Shown here: positions 1-11,700 of the stretch, piece after piece
Numbering within the stretch: the stretch's first letter is position 1
Layout: each line of letters starts with the position of its first letter
DNA from: Diplosphaera chodatii
Taxonomy: Eukaryota > Chlorophyta > Trebouxiophyceae > Prasiolales > Stichococcaceae
Reading direction: 5' to 3'
NCBI GenBank assembly: GCA_032358165.1
Contig: JAALGY010000059.1
Location: forward strand, 992,001 to 1,056,000
Length of the DNA stretch: 64,000 nucleotides
Notes under the pieces: generated by a model
What the model saw: the letters and a program-made list of their open reading frames with translations, nothing else
What the model was told of the DNA's origin: nothing
Database searches by the model: none
Translations under genes and position numbers: made by a program

Positions 1-2263
1 ATCGCACTGCCGCCAACATGGCAAGCCGGCAGGCTTGCTGCTCGTCGGACGTATACCTGGCATAGGGCCATCGACGCTGAGCGCCATTGCCGCCTTTGCG
101 CTTTTAGATGCATCGTTGGCGCGCACGGCGGCAGCTCTGGCGGCGACTGCAATTCATGACGGCGTGCATTCAACGGACATGTCAGCCCCAGATGACTGCT
201 GATTTCACTTGACGCATTCATGATACTTGCTCACAGCAGATATATGCACCAACAGGACCGGCCGCCACAGCACCAGGTGAACAACCGGATGTGTGATGCT
301 ACATACAGTCTGCAAGTAGACAGCTGGACTGCATTGGAACAATCGTGTACACGCAGTTCTGAGTCATGCAGGCAACACACACCGCAGTCGCCCCGTGCTG
401 CACTTGCCATCGCCTCCGCAGCGGCCTGTTTGGCTGTGGCTTCATAGCGTGCGGCGGCTTCAGCAAGGGTGACTGTATGTTCAGCATAAACAGTCGTCAG
501 CATATCGTTGTGCTACTGCCCTGGCAACAAGCTCATGTAGTCAGACCGTCCTCTCAAACCTGCGAGGAGGTGCCTGCACTCTCTTTAGGTGCTCAGATGA
601 CAGGATGTACAACTTGAAGCCTGCAGTTCCCAGCTGCCACCTTTCAAGGTAGGCATGCTCAGCAGGACATGCGCACAATCGTCAGGGCCATATCCCAACT
701 GCGGGTGAGGTTGTCATGGGCCAAAGCTGCAGCCCTTCCATGAGGCACACATACAGAGCCTACGTGGTGGCCTTGGGGGCAGGCCCTGCACCAGGGCGGG
801 GGCGGGCCCTGCACCAGGGCTGGGCTCCTGCACGGGCGCCGGCGCCGCCTGGAGCAACTTGCGCCCTGCAGGCTCAGGACATCGGCAGTCACAACTCTGA
901 TTACTGGATGTTTTGGGTGCGGCTGGCATGAATACGTAAAGCAGGATGACATGTCTGCCAAAGGCGAGTGTTCCAAGCAGGATGCTGCCCGTCGCGTGTT
1001 TGGATATACCGGGAGACTGCGGTTGTGGAGTGGGCTCCGCCGCCATGGTAGGTGTGGCGGTCTGCAAGGGCGGAGGGGCACGTGGGGGTGGCACATCGCT
1101 GCGACCATTTAAGGCGATTTCAATGGCCGACTCTGCCGCTTGCTCCAGCTGCGTAGGCGTCAACGTGACCGTCATGGCAGCCGCGTCTACTGCTCTCACA
1201 AACTCCAGCTGGGCAGGGGTCAGTGCAGCCGCCCCGCCAGTAAAGGACGATTCTGCAATGTATATCTGTAGACATCAGGCATCCCGTCGACTCTATTGCG
1301 CCAGCACAGCTCCATACGTCGTCCGTCCTGAAGCAAGCAGGAGCGCGACGCCCAAACAGCTGCTTGCGCTATGATCTAGCTGGTCAGCCAGGTAGAGGGG
1401 CACAGGTATGCAGATGTGCTGCAGGGTTTGCCTGACACGCATGGCCACAGCTTTCATGACCAGCAAGCATGAGGGCATATCCTTGGGTATACACCTGGAG
1501 GCAGATCGGAGGCAGTTGCCACTTGCACCGCACTGCGCCTGGGTTCCTGCGCAGGCGCCGGTGCCGCCTGTAGCAGCTGCAGCCCTGCAGGTCCGAAATA
1601 CGCGCCATGATCAGGTGCAGCTGGGACGTGTTCTACGTCTGTCTTGCATGCGTTCAGAACGATGTGATCAGCAATCGACCGAGACAATGCAGATGCTGCC
1701 ACTGACCGCCAGCCTTGTGTGCAACCGCAAGGCACGCAAGCAAACACGCACGCCTGCTATGCTTGGTACGCGGCATTGCGCCATGGTTCTCATGGTCAAG
1801 GGGGACCACAAGTCGTTGCACACAGATAATGGCCTTCAAAGGACCATCCTTGTTTGTGATCTGATACTGTCACGAGTCCAATGGCTGCCTCGATGGCTCA
1901 GTTTCAAGGACAGTGATTTTTGCGCCATGCCAGAGGTGCTGTGCCCTCTACATAGCTGCTGTGCCCTTTTTGCACTATCGAATATGGGTTGTGGTTGAGC
2001 ATTTAGTTTAAGCAACACCAACCTACACCTTGCAGGCAAGAGGGCACAGCAGCAGTCCTTAATTGGGACCAGGAAAAACTAAGGGCTGCGCCGGCGCGAA
2101 GCTTTGTCTTAAGGAATTGCAACGCTGTCTTATGATCTGCGGGGTCATCAACAGGAAAGATTTATGCACAATACAAGTGTTCACCGTGCGCCTTGGTACA
2201 GCCAGCCGTGATGAGCAGGATCGCTGCCCACAGCAGGCCATGCGCAGCGGTCGTCAAAGGCAT
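1..2263 (-). CDS. Secreted Ala-rich repeat protein, 5' part (gene A)
   Basis: Exons read 2263-2185, 1584-1495, 1252-1010, 865-764, 472-383 and 146-57; the 3' end lies beyond the left edge. Exon 1 encodes a signal peptide (MPLTTAAHGLLWAAILLI...KAHG) ending in phase 1. Exons 2 and 4 both start with the family motif (GLQLLQAAPAP and GRKLLQAAPAP). Exon 3 is the longest and carries an internal echo, LTPAQLE then LTPTQLE. Exon 5 (90 nt) ends in RGDCG, matching the GDCG exons of the neighbour at 3.1-5.8 kb; exon 6 is also 90 nt. All five internal exons are multiples of three and phase 1-1. No known domain was recognised. Extracellular or cell-wall location is inferred from the signal peptide. Strand and frame are supported by splice phase; biochemical role is unknown. 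Confidence 0.7.
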
Positions 2264-3064
2264 GCTTGTGGCGGAGTCTGTGGCGACTGCTGGGATGCTA
2301 CTGGTGCCCTGCAGGAGGTAGACGGGTGATGCAGCGACAACTTGATCACAAGCAGCATGTGTACACGCACGACCACAGCACAGGTGCTCAGGTAATGCTG
2401 CTGACGTGTCGTCCGACGGTCGTCCGACGGTCGACACGTGTTTCTGGGACCTGGGAAGCTCTGAAATGGAAGATCCAAGGTCGGGTGCAACAGCAGCTGC
2501 ATGGAGGCTCGACACTTTGCATGGAATGCAGCGCTGGACATGCTGGTGTTGGTAACCCTGCTGCTGAAATCAGCATGTGGTAGGTTAGCAGAGAAGCAGA
2601 CAGTCTGGTGAGGATCACCAATTTCGTGCGTCTGATGATGTGCCGCCGCCCTGAGCAAGTTTTGTTGCATACATGAATAAGACAATTGAGATCATCAGTG
2701 GCATCTAACCAGCATAAGTGCAGCAGCAGGAAACGAACGCTGAACATGCACCGGCACTAGCAGATGTTGTAATCGCTGCGCATTTGACCACCTTGAAACG
2801 TTCGAAAACACACCTATGCAGTTGCTGTGAGACGCCCTTCCTATGCTTTCTGACAGATGCTATGCTGCAGTATTGGGTGGCGTTGAACACGGGCGCACGT
2901 ACATGGCTGGCACATGAGCCTTCAGCCTGCAAATGGGGGATGAGCACATTATGCACAACTATGGAAAACGAAATAAAGGTTACCCATATGCGTCATCAAC
3001 TCTGAAGCCTGACAAGTCGACTCAGACCTGCTCAAGGTCACTTGAGATGCCGATACACATCAGC
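2264..3064. other. Intergenic region between genes A and B
   Basis: About 800 bp with no supported exon. It should contain the 5' flank of gene A, including the palindromic element at 2404-2439, and the 3' flank of gene B. An alternative two-codon terminal exon of gene B (Gly then stop after an acceptor at about 2925) cannot be excluded. Confidence 0.4.
2404..2439. promoter_or_regulatory. Palindrome-flanked 11-bp tandem repeat upstream of gene A
   Basis: Two adjacent copies of TCGTCCGACGG (2409-2419 and 2420-2430) sit between perfect 8-bp inverted arms ACGTGTCG (2404-2411) and CGACACGT (2432-2439). The element lies about 140 bp upstream of the gene A start codon at 2263, so a promoter role is possible, but this is inference. 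Confidence 0.4.
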
Positions 3065-5809
3065 TCAGCTCTTGAAAGCTTCTACGGACAGCAGCCAGCT
3101 AGCCCGACCTGCAGTGGCCGCGCTTGTAGCGGCGCCACCTCCTGCAGCAGCCCCTGCAGCGGCGCCGCCGCCGCCGCCGGCCGTCGCCGCCGCAGCAGCG
3201 GCGGCAACGCCGCAGAAGCCGGAGGTTGCAGCCGCCGCCGCGGCCGCAGCAGCGTTCTGGGCCGAGGCAGCTGATGCGGAAGCAGCCGCTGCACCTGTGA
3301 CAGGTTGCATAGCCCCTTGACGAGAGCGCTGCAGTCAGCTGCACATGTGCGTGAGGCTGGCACGTCGTCACATATCAGACGAAGGTGCAGCCCTGCAAGC
3401 TGGTTAGATACGCAGGCCAGGGTACCGATTCAAATGGCGCGGTCGCCTCACCAGATGAGCCGGAGGCAGCAGCTGCCGAAGCGGCGGAGGCGGCAGTGCC
3501 AGCGGCTGATGCTGCAGACGCGGCAGCAGCAGCAGCTCCACCTGTGTGGGTGCACAGCGCATAGTGACGGCTGGTGTGTCATGACAGATCACGCACACAC
3601 GCTCACCGCTGCAGCTGGCCTGTCATGCGCATGTTATTTGCCCACGTTGTGCGCAGGCAGCCAAGGGCCTAGCAGGCGTTTGTATCATCAGTACATCCAT
3701 TGCAAGCACATGCGCAGGCTATTTGGACGCACCGCAGTCGCCAGCTGCAGCGCTTGCCGCCGCAGCAGATGCAAAGTCGCTGGCAGCGGAGGCTGCGGAT
3801 GCGGCGGCTGCGGTAAACTGGCCTGCAGCCATACCAAACTTTCGCTGAGGAAGTTGGCTCTCATGCTCATTCATCATCATGAACCACCATCTGGACATCC
3901 CCAGACATATAGGCACAAGGTGTTTGATCCGGGGTGTTTATGCTGCCTGCATCCTGTCCTCCTCCAGCTGTTGACCCACCAGCGGATGCTGCAGATGCCG
4001 CACTGGCGGCGCTGGAGGTGCCGGAGGACGATGCAGCGGCGGCAGAAGAGGCAGCTGCCTGGCTCAGGCGACGTCCTGCATCAACAGACAGCATCAGATT
4101 TCTGCAGACGGCAGCAGTGCCCGACATCTCGAGGACGGAACACCTCATCAGATCCAGCAGCAGCTGGATTCACTCTTCATCGCTGCCTGGGATCAGGGTG
4201 TGATGCTCTCTATTTTCGCAAACCAGGCACGTGGTGGCATACGTGGTCAGCAGCTATTTGTCCCAACCTGCTGCAGCGGATGACGCGGCGGCCCCGCCAC
4301 CAGCGGCCGCACCAGATGCGGCGCCGCCAGACCCAGCTGCGGCGCTGGCAGCGGCAGCCGACCCGCCTGGTGCGCAGAAGCCGGATGTGGCAGCCGCTGC
4401 TGCGGCGGCGGCAGAGTTGCCGGCCGCTGCGGCGGAGGATGCAGCGCCTGCAAACGCAACAGATGTGGCACAATGACACCGACAGGCTGAAGTGTTGTTG
4501 TCTTCTCTGGTCATTACCACTTCGCACAAGCTGATGGCTCAGTGCCTGGGGGTTTATTGACAGTCCCGTGGCAAGCAAGAACAGCATGTGACATTGCAAA
4601 AGCGTACTCGAGTCGCCAGCAGCGGCAGCAGATGCAGCTGCAGAGCTTGCGGTTTGGGAGGCTGACGCAGCGCTGGCAGCTGCAGCAGCAGCTCCCGCTG
4701 CAGTGCATACCAGTTCACTCGGTCTCAAAACTCGGAGTGGGAGTCAGTGATACATCTCAAGCACAGTACTAATGCCTATTTGCATCGGTGATAGGCATCT
4801 CAAACGTACATGCCGACCAGCTCATGACACCCACAGCCACAGACTGGATGGCAGGATGCTGCATGCGGTGTGCTTCTGAGGCTGCTCACCACAGTCACCG
4901 ACCGCAGCGCTGGCTGCCACCGCAGATGCAAAGTCGCTTGCAGCTGCCGCTGCACTTGCCGCCGCGCTTGAGAACTGGCCTGCATTGCATATGACAGCGA
5001 GGCGTCGGTGATAATGTGGTGTGGCCAAGCAAGTAAGCTCAGGATCGAACCGCCTCAAGCCGTAAATCAAGTCGGAGTTTGCAGGGGATTTGCCGGCGAC
5101 TGAGAGCCGCTGCCATCCCCTGACGCTCAGCATGGGATGCAACGACGCAGTCACATAGAAAACTGAGCTAATGGCGTCGCATCTCAGTTGCATCTTTGTG
5201 CAGTTGGACGCACCCTGGGATGCTGCGGCGCTTGCAGCTGCAGCAGATGATGAGCCGCTGGAGCTGGCCGCAGCTGCAGACGACGCCGCCGCCTGCAGCA
5301 GCTTCAGACCTGCAAAATCAGGCACAGAAGGTGGTGCTGGTACTGGTTGCCTGAGCGACATGACTCTCCAGGCCTCGTGAGCGACTGCTGCGGGGCATGC
5401 TGCTGCCATTAACCCATTGACAATATATCTTGGACAACACTGCATCATCGTTGGTCGATTGGCCACAGTGGGCTGCAAGCATGCAAGCCGGCTCATCAGA
5501 TAGCACCCATCAGCAGCCGCAGCATGCAGCTGCAAGCTTGCCAGCAAAGTTGAAGGACAGAAAAGGCCTGGATCTGGATCAAGGACCAGTGCTGGTACGG
5601 TCTCTGGGCTGCCGCACGCACTCACCCAACTGCTGGCAATGCACTGATTGCGTGCAAGCCAGTCTGAGCTATGTGGGCTGCTGCTGCACTTGCAGTGTTG
5701 ACTGTAGGACATTGAGACAATTGAGAAGAGCTGGCTTACCATGCGCCTCGGTCGAGCCCGCTGCGAGGAGCAGCGCGGCGCACAGAAGGCCCAGAACGGT
5801 GAACGCCAT
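3065..5809 (-). CDS. Secreted Ala/Ser-rich protein with duplicated four-exon module (gene B)
   Basis: Nine exons: 5809-5740, 5309-5214, 4979-4890, 4697-4608, 4447-4268, 4075-3980, 3822-3733, 3541-3452 and 3294-3065, giving about 343 aa. Exon 1 is a signal peptide (MAFTVLGLLCAALLLAAGS TEAHG). The internal lengths 96, 90, 90, 180 are followed by 96, 90, 90, then 186 to the possible donor of exon 9. The matching exons encode matching motifs: GLKLLQAAASSA/GRRLSQAAASSA; GQFSSAAA..SDFASA..GDCG/GQFTAAAA..SDFASA..GDCG; an Ala/Ser stretch; and ATSGFC in both long exons. The stop at 3065 is reached by reading through the donor at 3109; splicing there to a tiny last exon near 2925 is the alternative. 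No catalytic domain is visible. A structural extracellular protein is the most economical inference. Confidence 0.75.
3109..4075 (-). repeat. Four-exon module, copy 2 (gene B exons 6-9)
   Basis: Exons of 96, 90, 90 and 186 nt repeat the order, phase and signature motifs of the upstream module. For exon 6 the GT donor at 3979 gives exactly the same length as exon 2. Confidence 0.8.
4268..5309 (-). repeat. Four-exon module, copy 1 (gene B exons 2-5)
   Basis: Exons of 96, 90, 90 and 180 nt in constant order and phase 1-1. They encode a GxKLxQ exon, a GQF...SDFASA...GDCG exon, an Ala/Ser exon and a TSGFC exon. They match exons 6-9 one for one. Confidence 0.8.
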
Positions 5810-6336
5810 CCTGTCGGCGGAATATGCGGCGGCTAAAGACAGAGCGAGAGATGGACAGCGGCGGCAGTCAGGTGTGATGGGAAACCGATTTGTGAGCAGC
5901 GGCAGGGCGCGCTGTGCATCTTATGCTCAGGCCGTGGACCATGATGTGCAGAGGGCAGGCTTGAGGCTGGTGCTGAGCTGTTGCTGCCACGTGCATCAAT
6001 TCTGGGACATTTGCAGCGTTGGTGTGGGAACCTGACCATGGCGACGATTGCGTAGCAAGACAGGTGGTTGCAAAGGATTGTGCCAGCTGGTGTGACATAG
6101 CATGACTCAGTGGCAAGCAGTGCTCATGAACAGAAGCTCAACGTGCTAACATTCTGGCCTGTATGCTGAAGTGCTGCCGATTTCCTGCTGAGGTGTGAGC
6201 TCGCCCGCCGGCATGATAAACAACACAGCATTGCGGGTATCACCGAATGATGAGTGAGCACAGCCTACACAGCTCACAGCAGCAGTGTTCATTTCCTCAT
6301 GCCTGGCCACTGCCCTGGTTGGCGGCTGTGCCCGCG
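5810..6336. other. Intergenic region between genes B and C
   Basis: About 530 bp holding the promoter side of gene B and the 3' flank of gene C. No exon, RNA gene or repeat is supported here. Confidence 0.4.
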
Positions 6337-8327
6337 TCACTTGCCTGCGCCAGGCTCCTTGCAGGTCTTGGCGGCGGCCTGGGCTGCGCGGGTGTTGGCA
6401 AAGGCGGCGCGGGTGGCTATGGACCCTGCAGAAGTGCAGACTATGACTACCTGGGCATTATTCATACTCTGCTGACTGCGGCTTGGTAACAAACGACGTT
6501 TCTGTGCCCACACCGCATGGTGTGGTTCATGAATGCACGAAGAGGCCTTGCCTGGGTCAGCTGCATTGGCGCTCTGGAACTGGAGCTGCGCCTGCTTGGC
6601 CGAGGTGGTGGCGCCGCTGCAGTTGTGCGCTGCCGACTGCATGCGTGCCTGTAGATCGAACAGACCACAGCAGCTCAGAGTGGATAGCATGAAAAAGGCC
6701 TGCTGCTGCCATTACATTGTACCTGGCATCAAAGCGGCCGAACCGATCAGTGAACATTGTTGCCCTGTCAGTCACCTCGTCAGCAAGTTTCTGAGTCGAC
6801 GATGCTGCGGGGCCGGCCCCTTGCGGCTGACTCCCGGTCACCGGGGCATCTGCAACGATTTGCAATGCTCTATCAGCAGCAGTCCGAACCTCGTGGCAAT
6901 TCTTTTCCAGCCACAGCATTTGTTCACATACACGATCTGGTCATCAGATGGCAGCCTCAGGCGTCCTGCGCTGCACATCGCCTGAGCCAGATGATGTACG
7001 AACTGTGCAAAATCGTGCGCAAATGCATGACGCACTGAAGGCCGGCGGCGCAGCGGCTGCTGTTGGCGGGGCCGTCGGAGTTTTGCCGCCGTTGGCGCAG
7101 CGCTGAGCAGCGGCCTGAGTCTGCGCCACTGATGCGATGGCAGCTGCAGGACACCACTTAGCACAGGTACTGGGCACCCTTATCGGACGAATCGACCTCG
7201 ACATGATTATATTGGCAACCACATGCCAGTATGTTTGTGCCTGATGACTTGCAAGCAGATAGCCCTTCCAAGTGCCTCATATGCAGCCCGAGTGCTGACT
7301 GGAAGCATGATATGCTATGGGCGAGAATGCTACGCACCGCCGCCGTTCGTGGGGTTGAACACGCCGCTGTTGACCGCCGCCGCCGCGTCATCTGCAGCCA
7401 TCTTGGCCGCGGTGCAGTTGCCCGCTGCCGCAGCACTGCAAGCATGAAACGGCAGTCGGCAGCCATACACCCAGTTGGCTTCGTCAGGCGGCACAGTGGG
7501 TCTGGCGAGGTGTGGTACATAGAGCTGTGTGCGGGGTGGCGGGGCCGCACCGTAGCGCCTGCCGCTGCAGGCACAGCAGCGCGCCGGCCGCGCAGCTTGC
7601 TGGCGGCGCATCGGCGGTTGGGGGTGCAGGGGCGGTAGGCGCCTTGCCCGCCGGCACAGGCGATGCTGCACAAAGGGTGCACACCCCAGTGAAACAGCTA
7701 TATGTCACACAGGCACGCACATGTAAATTTAGACTTGCCCTCTGGATCAGCCATCAGAACATGGGCATGCGCTGTAGCTGTCATGCACATGTGGCACGTG
7801 CACATGCCTGTGGGAGGGCCGGCAAATGGGTGCTCGGTGGGCGTGGCGCTTGCCTTCGGCGCCGCAGTCGGCGCCGCCTGTAGGAGCTGCCGCCCCGCGC
7901 CTGCGTGAACCAGTGTGACGTTATGAGTCGGGATCTGTAGCAGCGCATGCACCAGCAGGTGCCTCTCTACGACCGTGCCTCTCAAGTCAGCAGCAAGCCG
8001 CGCCGCGGTCAACGTGCCCGATCACACAACTCTCAGCGGAGACACCACCTGATATACGACATGAAGCATATGTGGCATGAATGGGAATGACTCATGTGCG
8101 TCACTGCCGAATGCATGTGCTCATTGATATTGACATGCATGTCCCCACTACGGCTGCGCATGCTGACGGCGCAGTGTGATGGCAGAGATCACATACTGGC
8201 ACGAATACTGTGAATTTCTCTGAGCATCACCTGCCAGATCTACCTTGTGCAGCGGTGTAATTTGGGTTGCTGCAGGTGCTGCAATCATGGCTGCGAGCAG
8301 AAGAAGTGTTGCTGCTCTAGAGGCCAT
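6337..8327 (-). CDS. Secreted Ala-rich, Cys-containing protein (gene C)
   Basis: Proposed exons are 8327-8231, 7900-7808, 7665-7551, 7435-7338, 7143-7036, 6849-6776, 6636-6552 and 6425-6337 (about 252 aa). Exon 1 is a clear signal peptide (MASRAATLLLLAAMIAAPAA). Exon 2 carries GRQLLQAAPTAAP. Exons 3 and 5 share a Pro/Ala block (GKAPTAPAPP, GKTPTAPPTA). Exons 4, 7 and 8 each contain one cysteine in an Ala-rich helix-like segment (GNCTAAKMAADDAAAAV, HNCSGATTSAKQAQ, AAAKTCKEPG). Phases agree across every junction, but exons 2 and 7 require GC donors, so those ends are less certain. The final GK-stop could instead be read through another GC donor. Function is not recognised; the protein is probably exported. 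Confidence 0.6.
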
Positions 8328-8799
8328 GCTGTCTGACTTTGAACACCTATGGATGCTCTGAAGTTGAACAATTGAAGCAGGTGGAGGCAAACTGTGCAAC
8401 AGTGACAGCACTTGCAGGTGATCTATCACCAGCCAAGCGAATCTGTTCGTGTTCAGCAAGGGTGAGGTTCGGCCTGGGACCATTGCAGCTGGTCTGACAG
8501 CTTGTCTGACACCACTGACACCAGTTGTACAGCTGGGCAGATGTGACCGACAACTTGCCACCCACATCACACTTTATTTTGAAGCCGTCTGTCACAGTCA
8601 GGAAAGGGAAAGCACACAACTGACCGGGGTCCAATTAACCTCCCTCAATACATGCAGCTGTTGTCAGAACTCCTCATATGGATGGTATCTTGTATCTGAT
8701 CCTGCCCACAGCGAGGCGGCAGCATCATATCTGACGGGTGTATTTCGAAAGTGCTGGTGCTCCTCACGCCAGCACCTCCAAGACAGACCGGCGTGCCCT
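8328..8799. other. Intergenic region between gene C and MDR1
   Basis: Contains the gene C promoter side and MDR1 3' flank. A minus-strand Cys-rich open frame (8347-8634) is present but has no family match or splice support. Confidence 0.4.
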
Positions 8800-11700
8800 T
8801 CAGCCCTCCAGGAATATCTGCATCACAACAGCACGCATGCGTTATGCCGCTATTTACGATGACACCGGCGGCGTGGCCAGGAAACGACAGCCTGCTATCA
8901 ATGCTAGAGTGTGCAGCGTGCGTTGCATTTTGCGCAATGTTCCAGGAGAGCAGCTGATGTACACCTACATGCCAGATATGCATGCTGGCAACATTTGGCG
9001 CCAGAGTGTCGATGGGATGCCATCCTCGATGCGCTGTTCATCACACACCTTGTGGCCGCCGCCGACCTTGTTGTACTCCTGGATGGCCTCGTGCACCTTG
9101 TCCAGCGGGTAGTTCTTCACTGCATCAGGAGAAAACCTTTGTAAAGCCTCTGTGACCAGACATATGTCCATGCCTTTGGCTGCACGACAAGACAAGCACG
9201 CAGCCGGTGCCAGGCTGGTCAGGCATGGCAGGCAGACATGGCTTTCCGCTGCCATGCACGACCGTCCAGCAGTAGCAGCGTGCGGTCAACCTCGGCAGGT
9301 CATGGCCGCTTATGTCTCTTTAGGTGACGCTTCAAGATTACAGCAGCAGTGCTTCCCACTCACGCGGTGGAGGTGGCTTGATGATGCCCTTCAGCATCAG
9401 GTCCATCACCTGCAGGGCCAGTAGGCAGCGCCGTCAGCAGGTTCCAGCAGGCATGTCGTGCCGTGCCGTGCCGTGGTTGGAGTTCAGCCAGCAGTGTTGA
9501 GTGTATACTTGATGGTTCGCCACAAAGAGCCTTGTGACTGAGGAAGAATCTGCCGGCGATCTTCCTTGCTAGCAGCCCGCACCGTGTGCAGGCGCTCCAT
9601 CTTCTTCTTGTGACCGTCCTTGGGTAGCCTGCATGTCAGGGGCATGGCCAACATGTCTAAGGTTGACGGTTGATGCCACTGGCACAGGAGCAGCTCGGAA
9701 ACAATACATCACAGGAATGTGGAGCGCCAGGCCCTCTTGGCTGTTGGACACACATGCAGGTGTCTCACCAGTTGGACACATCGATATGCAGCTGTCTCAC
9801 CAGTTGTAGATGACGAAGGAGCCCAGCACGCGGGAGTACATGATGAGGTCGATGATGCTGACGGTGGCGGTCGTTCCCGTCAGCGCACCTGCACGTCAAT
9901 GAGGTTTTGCAGATACGTCAGGACCTTGACCCAAGCTCTGCACAAGAGTTGCCACCTTACCATCCAGGTCGAGAAAGTGGCACATCCAGGGACTGCAACC
10001 GCATTTCACACAAGATATTGTGGTGCGTCACGCCGTTGACAGATGTCATCCACATCCGCACTGTTGGCCGAGAAGCTTTGCACAACGTCCAGGAAGACGT
10101 TGGGCAAGCTGCTGACAAAGCTGTCCAGTGCGATGCAGGCAGACCGGCAACTGCAGTGGGCAGCGCACCGTAGAGGCGGGTCCAGCCCTCCACCCGCGTG
10201 CTGGACACGACCTGCATGTGCGACCGCCATCAACTTGGAGCCAGAACGCAGCTTCTTGTGCATGCATGGGCATGTGCTTCTGCACTAGCTGCTCTGCAGA
10301 CACTGCACAGGTTGGCACCTTCGCGGTGGCGTCGCCGCCGACAGGCTCCAGCGCCGCCCACGCACCTGCTCAGCGCAGGAAAATGAGCGAGTGGATTGTT
10401 TGCTGGTCCCGTAAAGACCCTGGCATGCTGCTGCAGCGGGATCGTGTACGAGTGTCGACTGGCAAAACTATGCCAGGCCTGGTGGCATGGCCAGCCTGGA
10501 CCCTGGACATGTCCGACGCGTGCTGACACTCGGAAGCACATAACACAGCAGTGCAACAGCTGAGAGGTCTGTTGCGGTGTCCTTGCACAAACAAGCTGCT
10601 GGACGACACAAGCCTGGTGATTTGTGAATCTGTTATATTAGCTTGATTTCTCCTCTGCCTTGCTGCTTTGCCTTGCTCCTTCAAGACGAAGGTTGCAGAG
10701 AAGTGCGCACCCTGGCCGTCGGTGACCTTGTGTACCTCCTCCGGCAGGTCCACCTTGGTGTAGTTGATCACCACGTCGCCGCTGCAGGGTGGGAAAACGG
10801 CTCTCTGGCAGCGAGCAACGCATGCTGTGCCAGGCTGACATGACTGCTGCGCAGATGAGCCAGTGTACAGCACTGTATGGCACATGAAACTGGTGGCGCA
10901 CCCGGCGTCTTTGAGCTCCTGGATGTGCTCGTCGCGGCGCACCACGTTGATGGTCTTGATGCCCTTGTGCTTGGCGTACTGGATGATCTGCGGCCAGCAC
11001 AAAGATCAGTGACTGTTCAGGCGTGCTCAGCTCATGTCACCTGCTGGGGGTAAATGTCATGCACACCTAGTTGCACATAACCAACATTGGACAATTGAGG
11101 CAGTGGGGAGCTTGGCACGGCTCACCATGTGGCCAAGCGCCGATGAGGCAGCGTTTTGCAGCAGCCAATTGCCCTGCAGCCGAGAGCAGAATGTTGCCAC
11201 ACAGGCACGGGCATTACGAGCAGTCCTCCGACCCATCAGGAGGCGGAAGTGTCGCACACATGCATGAGGGTTCAGCTGACACACCTTTGGTACGTCTGAC
11301 TCCTGCACCATTCGGGAAGAGCCCATCACGCACATGGCCATCTGCTCAACGTACTACCGTAGAGTTGCATGCTGTGCAGCCAATAGTACGTGGCTCACCT
11401 CGATCATGCCATAGCATGTCACCGGGTTGATCTGCATCCAGCATCATAACAAGTGTGTTATGCTCTCCAGCAGTCCAGGCTGTTGGCTGTACATGTTTGT
11501 AGCCGGATGATCAAACATGCATCTTCAGGTCTGCTGTGGCATCATGGATGCTCCATTCGTAGTTTTCTGGTATGTAGTGCAGATCAGTCAGAGCCCAGGG
11601 GGCCTTTTGCAACGCATGTCTAGTCTCGAACATATGAAAGTGAGTAATTTGTGCCGACCGCTTACATAGAACTGCGCGGCGGTCTGGTCATCCATCTCAT

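Noticed and set aside
3305..4534. 409-codon plus-strand open frame
   Set aside because: It runs antisense across gene B exons 5-8; GCN repeats keep several frames open, and the splice sites and signal peptide support the minus strand.
4822..5742. 306-codon minus-strand open frame
   Set aside because: It arises from reading through introns around gene B exons 2 and 3; the phase-consistent exons explain the coding part.
8347..8634. Minus-strand Cys-rich frame (SCQTSC) upstream of gene C
   Set aside because: No signal peptide, domain or acceptor/donor pair joins it to gene C or MDR1.
9460..9476. Short GTGCC tandem run
   Set aside because: Only a few copies in an MDR1 intron; too short to interpret.
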